55,260 bases of DNA from Alphaproteobacteria bacterium (GTDB lineage Bacteria > Pseudomonadota > Alphaproteobacteria > Rhizobiales > Beijerinckiaceae), in NCBI GenBank assembly GCA_021325385.1, contig JAJPHH010000104.1, positions 1-55,260 of the forward strand. Direction: 5' to 3'. Positions 42,213-50,256 of this stretch are shown here, in pieces; positions within the stretch are counted from its first letter, which is position 1; every line of letters begins with the position of its first letter. The position numbers and the translations under genes were made by a program. The notes beneath the pieces are model-generated. The model was not told where the DNA came from. It was given only the letters and a program-made list of their open reading frames with translations, and ran no database searches.

Positions 42213-42905
42213 TGGCTGACGGCGAGCTATCGATCGGACCATTGCTTGGGATCGCGTTGGTTCGTTCAACCGGTCGCACGGGTTAGCGAGAGCCGCACTG
42301 GCAGGCGAAGCGGTCGAGCTCGAAGCGATCTTCGACAATCTCGGCGGCGGATAAGACGGGTGATCAGCCTAGATTATCAATCCGTAGCGCGTTGCCGACG
42401 ATGAATCGGACGCCCTCGCGAAGCGCGGCGCGGTATCGAGATTTCCTGGCGCAGCGATCCTGGCGTCGGGGAGTTCTTGACGGAGCGGGTCAAAAAAGCC
42501 TGAGCAGGATTGACGGGCTGTGGATAGTCGAAAGAGCGGGCGCGAAAAGAATTCTTTTCGCCTCGGGATTCTCGGCATCCGAATCCCGACCGGCGGCGGG
42601 ATCCTCGCGCCCGTGATGCATGAGATGACATCGCGTGCGGTCGGCATAGTTGATGGAAGTCCTAGACGCCATGGCGCGTCGAGATCGCTATCCCGCCTGT
42701 GCGGAGCGCTTCGGCGCCCATCCTTGTCACCCGGAATTTTAGCTGCGATCTGGATGGATCGCGTGTGGATATAGATACCGACTGGCGGAACGTATCCTTG
42801 TCACTGAATGGCGACGCCGAGATATGTAACAGCAAGATGATGTCGAAAATCGTGGTTATCTATCTTCGTCCAAGTTAATATAGTCCAACGTCGTCGATCC
42901 TCTTT
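42213..42905. other. Gap between X2 and X3 with paired hairpins
   Basis: No gene is supported over nearly 700 bp. The middle holds a perfect 20-bp palindrome and a second hairpin directly after it. The last 120 bp before X3 are A/T-rich and may carry its promoter. Confidence 0.45.
42542..42588. repeat. Perfect 20-bp palindrome followed by a second hairpin
   Basis: GCGAAAAGAATTCTTTTCGC (42542-42561) is its own reverse complement. CGGGATTC (42564-42571) and GAATCCCG (42581-42588) pair around a 9-nt loop right after it. The pair could be a protein-binding site, a structured RNA or the end of a mobile unit. Confidence 0.6.
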
Positions 42906-43832
42906 GTGAAAGCTATGACGCCGTTCCTGCCAACCGAAGCGAGCCGAGCCGCTCATCACGACAAACCAAGCAACTGCATTCAAATGTATCGAACGAGCAA
43001 GAAGACAAAGCGAAATCCGATCCCTGTTCTCACGACAAAGTTCACGCTTGCGCCGAGTCAAAAGCCGGTCGAACCAGGCCAGAGACCCACATTCGAGATC
43101 GTCGGCGAAGAACACCAGAAGGGCGCGTCCGGCTTAACCGATAGCGAGCTGTCCGAGCTCGTTGCGTATTTCGACGAAAGAGTGCGCAGCGCCTTGCTGA
43201 CGGACGAGCTTCCCTTGCCATTTTTCATGTTCAATTCTTCTGGGAATATCGAATACGAAGTGACGCTGTCACGCATATCCGAGCGCGAGCGGGTTATCAG
43301 TTACTATCAGCATGGGCCGATAAAGACCCAGCGCCGTAAACCGGCTCGGGAGATTCTATTGCTGCAGACTATTCTAACGATCGGATATGCCGACCAGAAG
43401 GATCGTCGGAAAGCCATCGACGATTTGACCGACGCGGATATCGTTATCGTCGGCAGTAAGCGCGTCCCGGACGGCTCCAGCGCAACGAGCGGAGAGCGTA
43501 TAATCAGACTTTTCGAGGACGAGGTGCGTCGCGCGGTAACCAAGGACGAGCCGTTCCAACAAATATGGCGGCATCATTCTGACAGTTCGATGAGCGAACG
43601 GGTGACGATCGCGCGGATCTCTGAATTCGATCGCTTGGTTAGCTATTACTCCTATCCGCTTTCGCGGCCGGTTCTTCGCAAGCTCGCCAGAGAGGCGCAG
43701 GAACGGCGAAAGCGGGGCGAGACCGTTCATCTACGAGACTCTGCTCCAAAGCCCGAGCCAGTAGCGCCTAAGCGCAGTTTGCCGGAATGGGCAGAATACT
43801 ACAAGACTCGTTCGTCCACGGTAGGCTCGTAG
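42906..43832 (+). CDS. Unknown protein X3 with two copies of the module
   Basis: The product is up to 308 aa (GTG 42906; ATG 42915 or 42984 possible, no clear ribosome-binding site). A Lys/Arg-rich head (RTSKKTKRNPIPVLTTK) is followed by two tandem modules. Module 1 (88-150) reads YFDERVRSALLTDE...EVTLSRISERERVISYYQHG...RRKPARE. Module 2 (202-264) reads LFEDEVRRAVTKDEP...RVTIARISEFDRLVSYYSYP...LRKLARE. X1 has one further copy. There is no signal peptide or membrane span, and the protein is highly charged. The family is not recognised. Confidence 0.62.
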   Translation: MKAMTPFLPTEASRAAHHDKPSNCIQMYRTSKKTKRNPIPVLTTKFTLAPSQKPVEPGQRPTFEIVGEEHQKGASGLTDSELSELVAYFDERVRSALLTDELPLPFFMFNSSGNIEYEVTLSRISERERVISYYQHGPIKTQRRKPAREILLLQTILTIGYADQKDRRKAIDDLTDADIVIVGSKRVPDGSSATSGERIIRLFEDEVRRAVTKDEPFQQIWRHHSDSSMSERVTIARISEFDRLVSYYSYPLSRPVLRKLAREAQERRKRGETVHLRDSAPKPEPVAPKRSLPEWAEYYKTRSSTVGS

Positions 43833-43973
43833 CCTCGGTTCGGCTTGCGGACGAGCCATTCGTGAAGCAAGACGCGCATCCGCTTTGTGCCTGAGAGAGA
43901 TCGAGGCGCCGGCGCGGCGGTCCAGCAATCCTTCCCTACTCTCTGACGAGCGACGTATCGCCGAATAGCCGCC

Positions 43974-44235
43974 TTGAGATGTGGACGGACGAAAAAACGC
44001 GCCCGCTATGACCGCAGGCGCTTTCGTTGTCCGAGCGACCTGACCGAGGAGTGGGCGCTGGTCGAGCCGGTGATCCCGCCGCCAAAGCGCGGCGGCGCCA
44101 AACGCGCGGTGAACCTACGCGATATCATCGCCGCCGCGCTGGACGCTGCACGACGACCTCAAGCTGTGGAGTTGGGACGGCGCGCTCGACCGCATCCATG
44201 AAGCGCTCTACGTCGAATGCCGCGAACGGGCGGAA
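43974..44235 (+). mobile_element. IS5-family transposase 5' remnant with frameshift and deletion
   Basis: ATG at 43979 gives MWTDEKT and stops, while the shifted frame reads RARYDRRRFRCPSDLTEEWAL then VEPVIPPPKRGG, the usual IS5 start. After NLRDIIAAALDA the sequence jumps to LHDDLKLWSWDGALDRIHEA, losing the middle of the N-terminal domain. No DDE core is left. It marks the junction with the downstream catabolic locus. Confidence 0.78.
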
Positions 44236-44315
44236 GTGAGGCTTCTTCTCCCACCGCCGCCATATAGGCGCAGACAGCTTTGCCGTGTCGTAGGCCGCGC
44301 TCCGCGCATACAGGT

Positions 44316-45212
44316 CTAAAGCGCCCTTCGAACGGCCTCCAACAGCACCGACTTCATTTCCGAAGCCGCGGGAGACAGCATTCGCTGGCGGAGTTGCATC
44401 ACGGAAATGTCGCGGCTGATGATCGGGGCGGCAAGCAAAACCGTCTTTATATTCACCGCGGTCGTCAATTGCCGCGAATTCTCGGGTAGAATCGAGACGC
44501 CCAATCCTTCCGCGATCATGCTCAAGGCGGTTGTCGAGTATCGCACTTCATAACGCGTCTTGACGCCTGTCCCGAGCGCGATCAGGACGTGATCGACCAT
44601 GTCGCGCAGAGGATTGTCCTTGACGAGGCTTATCAAATTCTCGCCGTCGAGATCTTCCCAGCGCACCGCCGAGGCGTTGGCGAACCGGTGATCTTCGCGG
44701 CAGACCAGCATGAGCCGATCCCGACCAAGGAGCGTCTTCTCGACCTCGACATCGTCGACGGACAGCGTGCCGATTCCGAGATCCGCCTCGTTCCGCTTCA
44801 AGGCGGGGCGGATCTCCTCCTCGGGCATGTCTCGGATCTGCACCGCGATGTCCGGATAGCGCCGTACGAACTTGGCGATCGCCGGCGGAACGATCGTCGC
44901 CGCCAGAACAATCGCCGACGCTATGGTGACGCGCCCCCGCCGAAGACTGGTCAGCTCGTGAATATTGGTGACGGCCAATTCGAGGTCGTCGAGGACCTTC
45001 CGCGCCTGAGGCAGGAATTCCATGCCGGCCGGGGTCAAATTGACCATGCGCGTATGGCGGTCGAACATCCGGTGCTTCAGCTCGGCTTCAAGTTCTCTGA
45101 CGAGAACGCTGACCGCCGATTGCGTGAGGTTCAGGTGCGCCGCCGCCAAATTGAATCGGCCGAGATCGGCCACGGCGACGAAGGCCTGCAATTGCTTGAG
45201 CGTGACGTTCAC
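44316..45212 (-). CDS. LysR-family transcriptional regulator
   Basis: The product is about 298 aa from GTG 45212 (NVTLKQLQAFVAVADLGRFN), which is the normal LysR start; ATG 45296 would add 28 residues. The HTH is LAAAHLNLTQSAVSVLVREL. It is followed by the linker helix and the periplasmic-binding-like effector domain (GRVTIASAIVLAATIVPPAI to the end). It sits 124 nt after the ABC transporter operon on the same strand and could respond to the transported compound. LysR proteins usually need a divergent target promoter, which is not obvious here. Confidence 0.88.
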   Translation of the reverse strand: MNVTLKQLQAFVAVADLGRFNLAAAHLNLTQSAVSVLVRELEAELKHRMFDRHTRMVNLTPAGMEFLPQARKVLDDLELAVTNIHELTSLRRGRVTIASAIVLAATIVPPAIAKFVRRYPDIAVQIRDMPEEEIRPALKRNEADLGIGTLSVDDVEVEKTLLGRDRLMLVCREDHRFANASAVRWEDLDGENLISLVKDNPLRDMVDHVLIALGTGVKTRYEVRYSTTALSMIAEGLGVSILPENSRQLTTAVNIKTVLLAAPIISRDISVMQLRQRMLSPAASEMKSVLLEAVRRAL

Positions 45213-45336
45213 CGGGAGACGCCCGTCCAGATCGCCGGCCTTTTCGGAGGCAAGGCCTCTTCTTTGCTGGCGGACGCTATTCTGGATCAACGCCATTTAG
45301 CAAGCAGCCGGCGTCGCGCCGCGGCGGAGCCCGGCG

Positions 45337-46893
45337 TCAAAGCCTCGCCTCGTCGAGCGGCGGCCGGACGGCGCCTCCGGCGGGCGCATTGCCCGCCATG
45401 AGCAGGCCGATTTCATCGAGGCGGTTGCGATCGGGCGGCATTTCGCCGACGATCCGGCCCTCATAAATGACGAGAATGCGGTCGCTGAGGGCGAAAAGCT
45501 CTTCCAATTCCGTCGAAATGAGCAGGATGGCCTTGCCCAGCTCCCTCTGCTTCAGGATTTCCTGCATGACGAACTCCATCGCGCCGATATCGATGCCTCT
45601 CGTCAATTGACTGATGAGCAGAAAGTCGGGGCGGCGCGCGAGTTCGCGGGCGACGACCAGTTTTTGCTGATTGCCGCCGGACAGGGTTTGAATCGGGGAG
45701 TCGACGCCTCCCGCCTTGACTTTGAAACGCTGCAACAGGTCGCGGGTATGACGGGCGATCGCCTCGGGGGCCAACAATCCGCCTTTCGCGAACGGCGCCT
45801 GATTGTAGCGCTGCAGAATGACATTTTCGGTCAAAGGCAGCGGAAGGACGATGGCGAGCTTATGACGGTCTTCGGGGATATGCGCCATGGCTCGCCGGCC
45901 GATCTCGCCGGGCGACAGGCCGCGGATATTCTCGCCGTTCAGCTTGATCGCGCCCTCCGTCGCCGGGATGAGGCCGGCAAGCGCCAGCGCCAACTCGCTC
46001 TGGCCGTTGCCGGAAACGCCGGCGACGCCGACGATCTCGCCGGCTCTCACCTCGAACGACACGCCCCTCACCGCCGGCAGGCCGATATCGTTGTTGCAAT
46101 GAAGATTCTCGACGGCGAGAACCGTCCGGCCGGGCGTGGCGGCCTTGGTCGGCAGGTCCATCAGCACGTCGCGGCCGACCATCATCCGCGCAAGCTCGCG
46201 CGGATTGGTGCTCTTCGTATCGGTCGTGAACACGACCTTGCCGTCGCGCATGACGCTGACCCGGTCGCTGACCCGCATCACCTCGTCGAGCTTGTGCGAG
46301 ATGAAGATCACGGTCTTGCCGTCCGCGACCAGCACCCGCAGCAGATCGAGGAGCCGATTGGTCTCTTGCGGCGTCAGGACCGCGGTCGGCTCGTCGAGCA
46401 CAAGAAGGTCGATTCCGTGGAACAGGACCTTGAGGATCTCGACCCGCTGGCGCTCGCCGACGGAAAGGTCGCGGATATAGGCTTCCGGCCGGACGTCCAA
46501 TCCGTAATGATCGCTCAAGGCGCGGATGCGCGCCGCGGCTTCCTTCAAGCCGGTCAGCACGGCGAAGGGACTTTCCTTTCCGAGAAGATAGTTCTCGACG
46601 ACGGTGAGGTTCGGCACGAGCATGAAATGCTGGTGGACCATGCCGATCCGGTGCCGGATCGCCTCCGACGGCGAGCCGAGGCGCAAGGGCGCGCCGCGAA
46701 AGACGATCTCACCGGAATTCGGCGTCAGAACGCCGCAGAGAATGTTCATCAGCACGCTCTTGCCGGCGCCGTTCTCGCCGAGAAGCGCGTAGATTTCGCC
46801 CTGCCTGACGTCGATCGTCGCGCCGGCGCTGGCGACCACATTGCCGAAGCGCTTGTGAATGTTCTCCATGCGCAGAAACGGCTGGTCGGCCAT
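45337..46893 (-). CDS. ABC transporter ATPase (double NBD, nucleoside/BMP type)
   Basis: The product is 518 aa from ATG 46893 (MADQPFLRMENIHKRFGNVV); the open frame far upstream is an artefact of GC-rich sequence. NBD1 has Walker A GENGAGKSVLMN, signature LSVGERQRVEI and Walker B LLVLDEPTAVL. NBD2 has a variant Walker A (GVSGNGQSELA), signature LSGGNQQKLVVARE and LLISQLTRGIDIGA. This sugar-type double ATPase pairs with BMP-family binding proteins to import nucleosides or bases. It is the last transporter gene; its start lies 11 nt after the permease stop. Confidence 0.93.
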   Translation of the reverse strand: MADQPFLRMENIHKRFGNVVASAGATIDVRQGEIYALLGENGAGKSVLMNILCGVLTPNSGEIVFRGAPLRLGSPSEAIRHRIGMVHQHFMLVPNLTVVENYLLGKESPFAVLTGLKEAAARIRALSDHYGLDVRPEAYIRDLSVGERQRVEILKVLFHGIDLLVLDEPTAVLTPQETNRLLDLLRVLVADGKTVIFISHKLDEVMRVSDRVSVMRDGKVVFTTDTKSTNPRELARMMVGRDVLMDLPTKAATPGRTVLAVENLHCNNDIGLPAVRGVSFEVRAGEIVGVAGVSGNGQSELALALAGLIPATEGAIKLNGENIRGLSPGEIGRRAMAHIPEDRHKLAIVLPLPLTENVILQRYNQAPFAKGGLLAPEAIARHTRDLLQRFKVKAGGVDSPIQTLSGGNQQKLVVARELARRPDFLLISQLTRGIDIGAMEFVMQEILKQRELGKAILLISTELEELFALSDRILVIYEGRIVGEMPPDRNRLDEIGLLMAGNAPAGGAVRPPLDEARL

Positions 46894-46904
46894 CGTCTCG
46901 ATCC

Positions 46905-47837
46905 TCACGCTTTGCGATAAGGCACGCCGAGCATGCTCGGCGCGTCGGTCCTGTTCCGCACGACGACCAAAGCGATGATCGTGACGACATACGGCAAAGC
47001 TTGCAGCGCTTGGTAAGGAACGCCGAGATTGGGCTCGGCCTGAAGTACGAGCTGCAGGGCGTAAAACAAGCCGAACAGCAGCGAGACGAAGAATGCGCCG
47101 ACCGGCGACCAGCGCGCGAAAACGACGACGGCGAGCGCGATGAATCCGCGCCCGGAGGTCATGGCCTCGACGAATTGATTGGCGTGAGCGAGCGTCAGAT
47201 AGGCGCCGCCGACCGCCGCCAGGGCGCTGCCGATCAGGACCGCGCAATAGCGGTAGAGCGAGACGCTGAGGCCGGCGACGTCGACCGCTTTCGGATGCTC
47301 CCCGACCGCCCGGAGGGTGAGGCCGAAGGCGGTGCGCCGAAGCAGAAACCGCGCCGCGACGACGACCAGGACCGTCGAATAGACGAGCGCATTCTGCCGG
47401 AAGAAGGCGGGCCCGATATAGGGGATATCGCTGAGGATCGGGATGTCCAAGGCAGGCGCGATCTGCACGCCCTGGCCGGTCGAGACGAAATAGGTGCGGA
47501 AGAGGAACGAGGTCAGCCCCAGCCCGAGCAGGTTGAGCGCGGCGCCGACGACGATCTGATTGGCTTTGATCGTGATCGAGAAAAACGCAAAGAGCAGGCC
47601 CGCCAGCAGGCCGGCGCCGATCGCCGCGGCAAAGCCGAACCAGAGGTCTTGAGTGGCGAAGACGGTGGCGAACCCGGTAAAGGCGCCGAGCAGCATGATT
47701 CCTTCGACGCCGATATTGATGACGCCGGCCCGCTCGGAAATCGTCTCCCCGATCGCGGCGAAAACGATCGGGGTCGCCAGCCGCCAGGCGGCGGCGACCG
47801 TCGTCACGGCGAAGCTCAGATGGACGACGTTCTGCAT
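46905..47837 (-). CDS. ABC transporter permease (second membrane subunit)
   Basis: The product is 310 aa with about 8-9 hydrophobic spans. It starts MQNVVHLSFAVTTVAAAWRL. PIVFAAIGETISERAGVINI then GVEGIMLLGAFTGF is the signature of BMP-linked permeases (the YufQ-like half of the transporter). ALNLLGLGLTSFLFR and RTAFGLTLRAVGEHPKAVDVAGL are typical cytoplasmic loops. It forms the inner-membrane channel with the permease at 47844. The start is 6 nt after that stop, so the two are tightly coupled. Confidence 0.92.
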   Translation of the reverse strand: MQNVVHLSFAVTTVAAAWRLATPIVFAAIGETISERAGVINIGVEGIMLLGAFTGFATVFATQDLWFGFAAAIGAGLLAGLLFAFFSITIKANQIVVGAALNLLGLGLTSFLFRTYFVSTGQGVQIAPALDIPILSDIPYIGPAFFRQNALVYSTVLVVVAARFLLRRTAFGLTLRAVGEHPKAVDVAGLSVSLYRYCAVLIGSALAAVGGAYLTLAHANQFVEAMTSGRGFIALAVVVFARWSPVGAFFVSLLFGLFYALQLVLQAEPNLGVPYQALQALPYVVTIIALVVVRNRTDAPSMLGVPYRKA

Positions 47838-47843
47838 TTGCGA

Positions 47844-48983
47844 TTACTCCGCAGGGCGGGCGGTCTGGCGCTTGAACGCCGCGAAGCCGACGACCGACAG
47901 GATCACCAGGCCTTGAATCACGAAGACCAGGACCTGCGGCACTTGCGCGTTGATCTGCATGAGCTCGGAGCCTGACCGCAAAGCGGCGAAGAGGATTCCG
48001 GAGAAGATCGCGCCGAGCGGATTGTTGTTGGCGAGCAGCGCCACAGCGATCGCCTCGAATCCGTAGCCCGGCGAAATATCCTGGTAGAGGCGGAAGGTGA
48101 CGCCGTCGATCTCCACCGCGCCGGCAAGGCCCGCCATGGCGCCGCTGATCGCGATCGCGAGGAGGATGTTCTTCGGCACGTTGATGCCGGCATAGCGGGC
48201 GGCGTGTGGGTTGATGCCGACCACCCGCACGGCATAGCCGGCGCTGCTGCGAAAGAGAAAGACGTAAGCGGCGACCGCGAGCGCGACGGCGATCAGGATG
48301 CCGATATGCAGCCGAGTCGGCGGCAGAAAGCGCAGCAGCCACAGGTCGCGGAGAAATTTCGCCGACTGAGGATAGGAGGCGGCCGGGTCCTTCAACGGGC
48401 CCGTCACGAGGAAATCGGTGAGGATGATCGCGATATAGTTCAGCATGATCGTGGTGACGATCTCGCTGGCGTTGAAGAAAATCCTGAGCAATCCCGCGAT
48501 CGCCGCCCAGAAAGCGCCGGCCGCGGCGCCGGCGGCCAGGATAAGGGCGATGTGCAGCCAGGCGGGCAGCCCGGCAAAGGACACGCCGACCGCCGTCGCG
48601 GCGATCGCGCCGGCATAGAGCTGGCCCTCGGCGCCGATATTCCAGATGCTGCAACGGAAAGCGACGCAGAGGCCGACGCCGATCAGGATCAGCGGCGTCG
48701 CTTTCAGGAGCACTTCCGAGGTCGAACGGACGTCGTGAAAAACGCCCGTCACCATGATGGTGAAGACGTCCGTCGCGGGAAAGCCGTTGAACGCCAGCAA
48801 TGCGGCGGAAACGAGCAGCGCGAGCGCAACCGCCGCAATCGGCGGCAATATCGCCTTCAGCGCCCTCGTCGCCCAATGCAACAGGCGAGCCTGGCCCATT
48901 TTGCCGAGCGGCGGCGAATTCTCATCCGCGACCGCCAAGCCGCTTTCGCCCCCCGGAACGGCGAGTGGAGAGCTTCGCTTCAT
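47844..48983 (-). CDS. ABC transporter permease (first membrane subunit)
   Basis: The product is 379 aa from ATG 48983 (MKRSSPLAVPGGESGL). A cytoplasmic N-terminus of about 50 residues precedes some 8-10 membrane spans. AFRCSIWNIGAEGQLYAGAIA and PGYGFEAIAVALLANNNPLG are conserved segments of the YufP-like permease. The loop SSAGYAVRVVGINPHAARYAGI contacts the ATPase. The ATG overlaps the TGA of the short BMP remnant upstream (ATGA), so translation coupling passes from the remnant to this gene. Confidence 0.92.
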   Translation of the reverse strand: MKRSSPLAVPGGESGLAVADENSPPLGKMGQARLLHWATRALKAILPPIAAVALALLVSAALLAFNGFPATDVFTIMVTGVFHDVRSTSEVLLKATPLILIGVGLCVAFRCSIWNIGAEGQLYAGAIAATAVGVSFAGLPAWLHIALILAAGAAAGAFWAAIAGLLRIFFNASEIVTTIMLNYIAIILTDFLVTGPLKDPAASYPQSAKFLRDLWLLRFLPPTRLHIGILIAVALAVAAYVFLFRSSAGYAVRVVGINPHAARYAGINVPKNILLAIAISGAMAGLAGAVEIDGVTFRLYQDISPGYGFEAIAVALLANNNPLGAIFSGILFAALRSGSELMQINAQVPQVLVFVIQGLVILSVVGFAAFKRQTARPAE

Positions 48984-49162
48984 TTCTTGCGAGTCTGGAT
49001 TTCGCCGCCGATGGGGGCGATGCGGCTCCAACCTTTCTCGGCGACGCTGCCCGCGACCAGCAACCCCATTTTGAAATCATCGGCGGCTTGCGCCGCGCCC
49101 GCAGCGGGCGTCGCGATCATGGCGGCCATTCCCGCGAGATAGGCACGTACATCGGCCATCAT
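48980..49162 (-). pseudogene. Miniature BMP gene: internally deleted copy of the binding protein
   Basis: A 60-residue frame (ATG 49162, 9 nt after GGGAGG) reads MMADVRAYLAGMAAMIATPA, FKMGLLVAGSVAEKGWSRIA, then jumps to GGEIQTRKK and stop. The full-length neighbour has RRAYLTGMGAALA, FKMGLLVPGSVAEEGWNRIA and AGEIQTRKK at the matching places. About 270 residues are missing, in frame. The shared GGGAGGATG leader shows that the duplication included the ribosome-binding site. The stop overlaps the permease start (ATGA). It may persist as a translation-coupling leader. Confidence 0.82.
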
Positions 49163-49234
49163 GACTTTCATCCTCCCGCGCGCAGACCTCGGGTGAGCCA
49201 GCGGCTGGTCTCCAGCTCGACGAGCCGGTTCGCC

Positions 49235-50215
49235 TCACTTCTTGCGAGTCTGTATTTCGCCGGCGATGATCTTCGCCTTGACTGTCTCGACATATTTGCG
49301 GACGTCCTCCGGCACCGGCTTCGCCGCCTTGTCGTTGTAGGTGAACTTCATCACGTCGTCGTCCTTGAGGCCGAAATCGACGTTGCTTTTGGGGATGTCG
49401 CCGTTCTTGATGCCGGTGACGATGCGCACGACGCCGGCGCCGTAAAACGCCAGGTACGTGCCGAGGATGTTCGCCGGCGCGACCGACGTATAGTCGGTGA
49501 AGACGCCGAATGTGCCGACATTCGACCCTGCCTCGCGCGCCGCTTGAATGACGCCAAGCCCGGCGGCGTCGGCGTCGGGAACGACGATATCCGCGCCGTG
49601 CGAGATCATATTGACTGCGGCCTCCTTGGCCGCGCCGACATCCTGGAAATTGCCGATATAGACTTCGCTCAAGGGGAAGGCGGCGTTGGTCGCCTTGACG
49701 CCGTTCGAGAAGCCTTCGAGCGCCTCTTTGATCGGCGGTATCTCCATGCCGCCGACGACGCCGGCGCCCTTCCCGACTTTCGCGGCGATCACGCCCATCA
49801 GGTAGAAGGGCTGGCTGGAATCGGTGTTGAGGCCGATGACGTTGCCCTTATGGATGTAGCTCGACGAGATCAGAAAGACGACGTTCGGATATTCCTCCGC
49901 CACGGTCAGCGCCGCGTCCTGGAATTCGAAGCCATGGCCGAGAATGACATTGTAGCCTTGGCTGGCGTAGTCGCGGAAGGCCTTCTCGAACGAGGCGGGA
50001 TTCTGCTGCAACTCGACATAGCTGACCTTCGCGTCGAGCTTTTTCTTGACGTCCATCAGCGCATTGTAGGCGATGCGATTCCAACCTTCCTCGGCGACGC
50101 TGCCGGGGACGAGCAGGCCCATTTTGAATGGCTCGGCGGCCTCGGCGCGGCTCAAGGCCGTCGTCGCGAGGGCGGCCCCCATCCCTGTCAGATAAGCGCG
50201 TCTGTCGATATTCAT
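49235..50215 (-). CDS. BMP-family substrate-binding protein
   Basis: The product is 326 aa. It begins MNIDRRAYLTGMGAALATTA, a signal with a Tat-like twin Arg and no lipobox Cys. The mature domain starts EPFKMGLLVPGSVAEEGWNR, the typical first strand of BMP/Med-family proteins that bind nucleosides or purines. Later conserved segments are VILGHGFEFQDAA, IGLNTDSSQPFYLMGVIAAK and VGVGNFQDV-like IGNFQDVGAAKEAA. It delivers substrate to the permeases downstream. GGGAGG precedes the start. The amidohydrolase gene ends 41 nt upstream. Confidence 0.93.
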   Translation of the reverse strand: MNIDRRAYLTGMGAALATTALSRAEAAEPFKMGLLVPGSVAEEGWNRIAYNALMDVKKKLDAKVSYVELQQNPASFEKAFRDYASQGYNVILGHGFEFQDAALTVAEEYPNVVFLISSSYIHKGNVIGLNTDSSQPFYLMGVIAAKVGKGAGVVGGMEIPPIKEALEGFSNGVKATNAAFPLSEVYIGNFQDVGAAKEAAVNMISHGADIVVPDADAAGLGVIQAAREAGSNVGTFGVFTDYTSVAPANILGTYLAFYGAGVVRIVTGIKNGDIPKSNVDFGLKDDDVMKFTYNDKAAKPVPEDVRKYVETVKAKIIAGEIQTRKK

Positions 50216-50256
50216 GGCTCCATCCTCCCTTGCTTCTCAAAGCTGCGCGCCGGCGC

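Noticed and set aside
45212-45296. ATG start 28 codons upstream for the LysR protein
   Set aside because: The family normally starts at the LKQLQAF helix, which the GTG at 45212 provides; the upstream ATG has no ribosome-binding site, although it is not excluded.
46894-48876. A 5' extension of the ABC ATPase frame by more than 600 codons
   Set aside because: It is Arg-rich, overlaps both permease genes in another frame, and the ATPase has a clear start at 46893.
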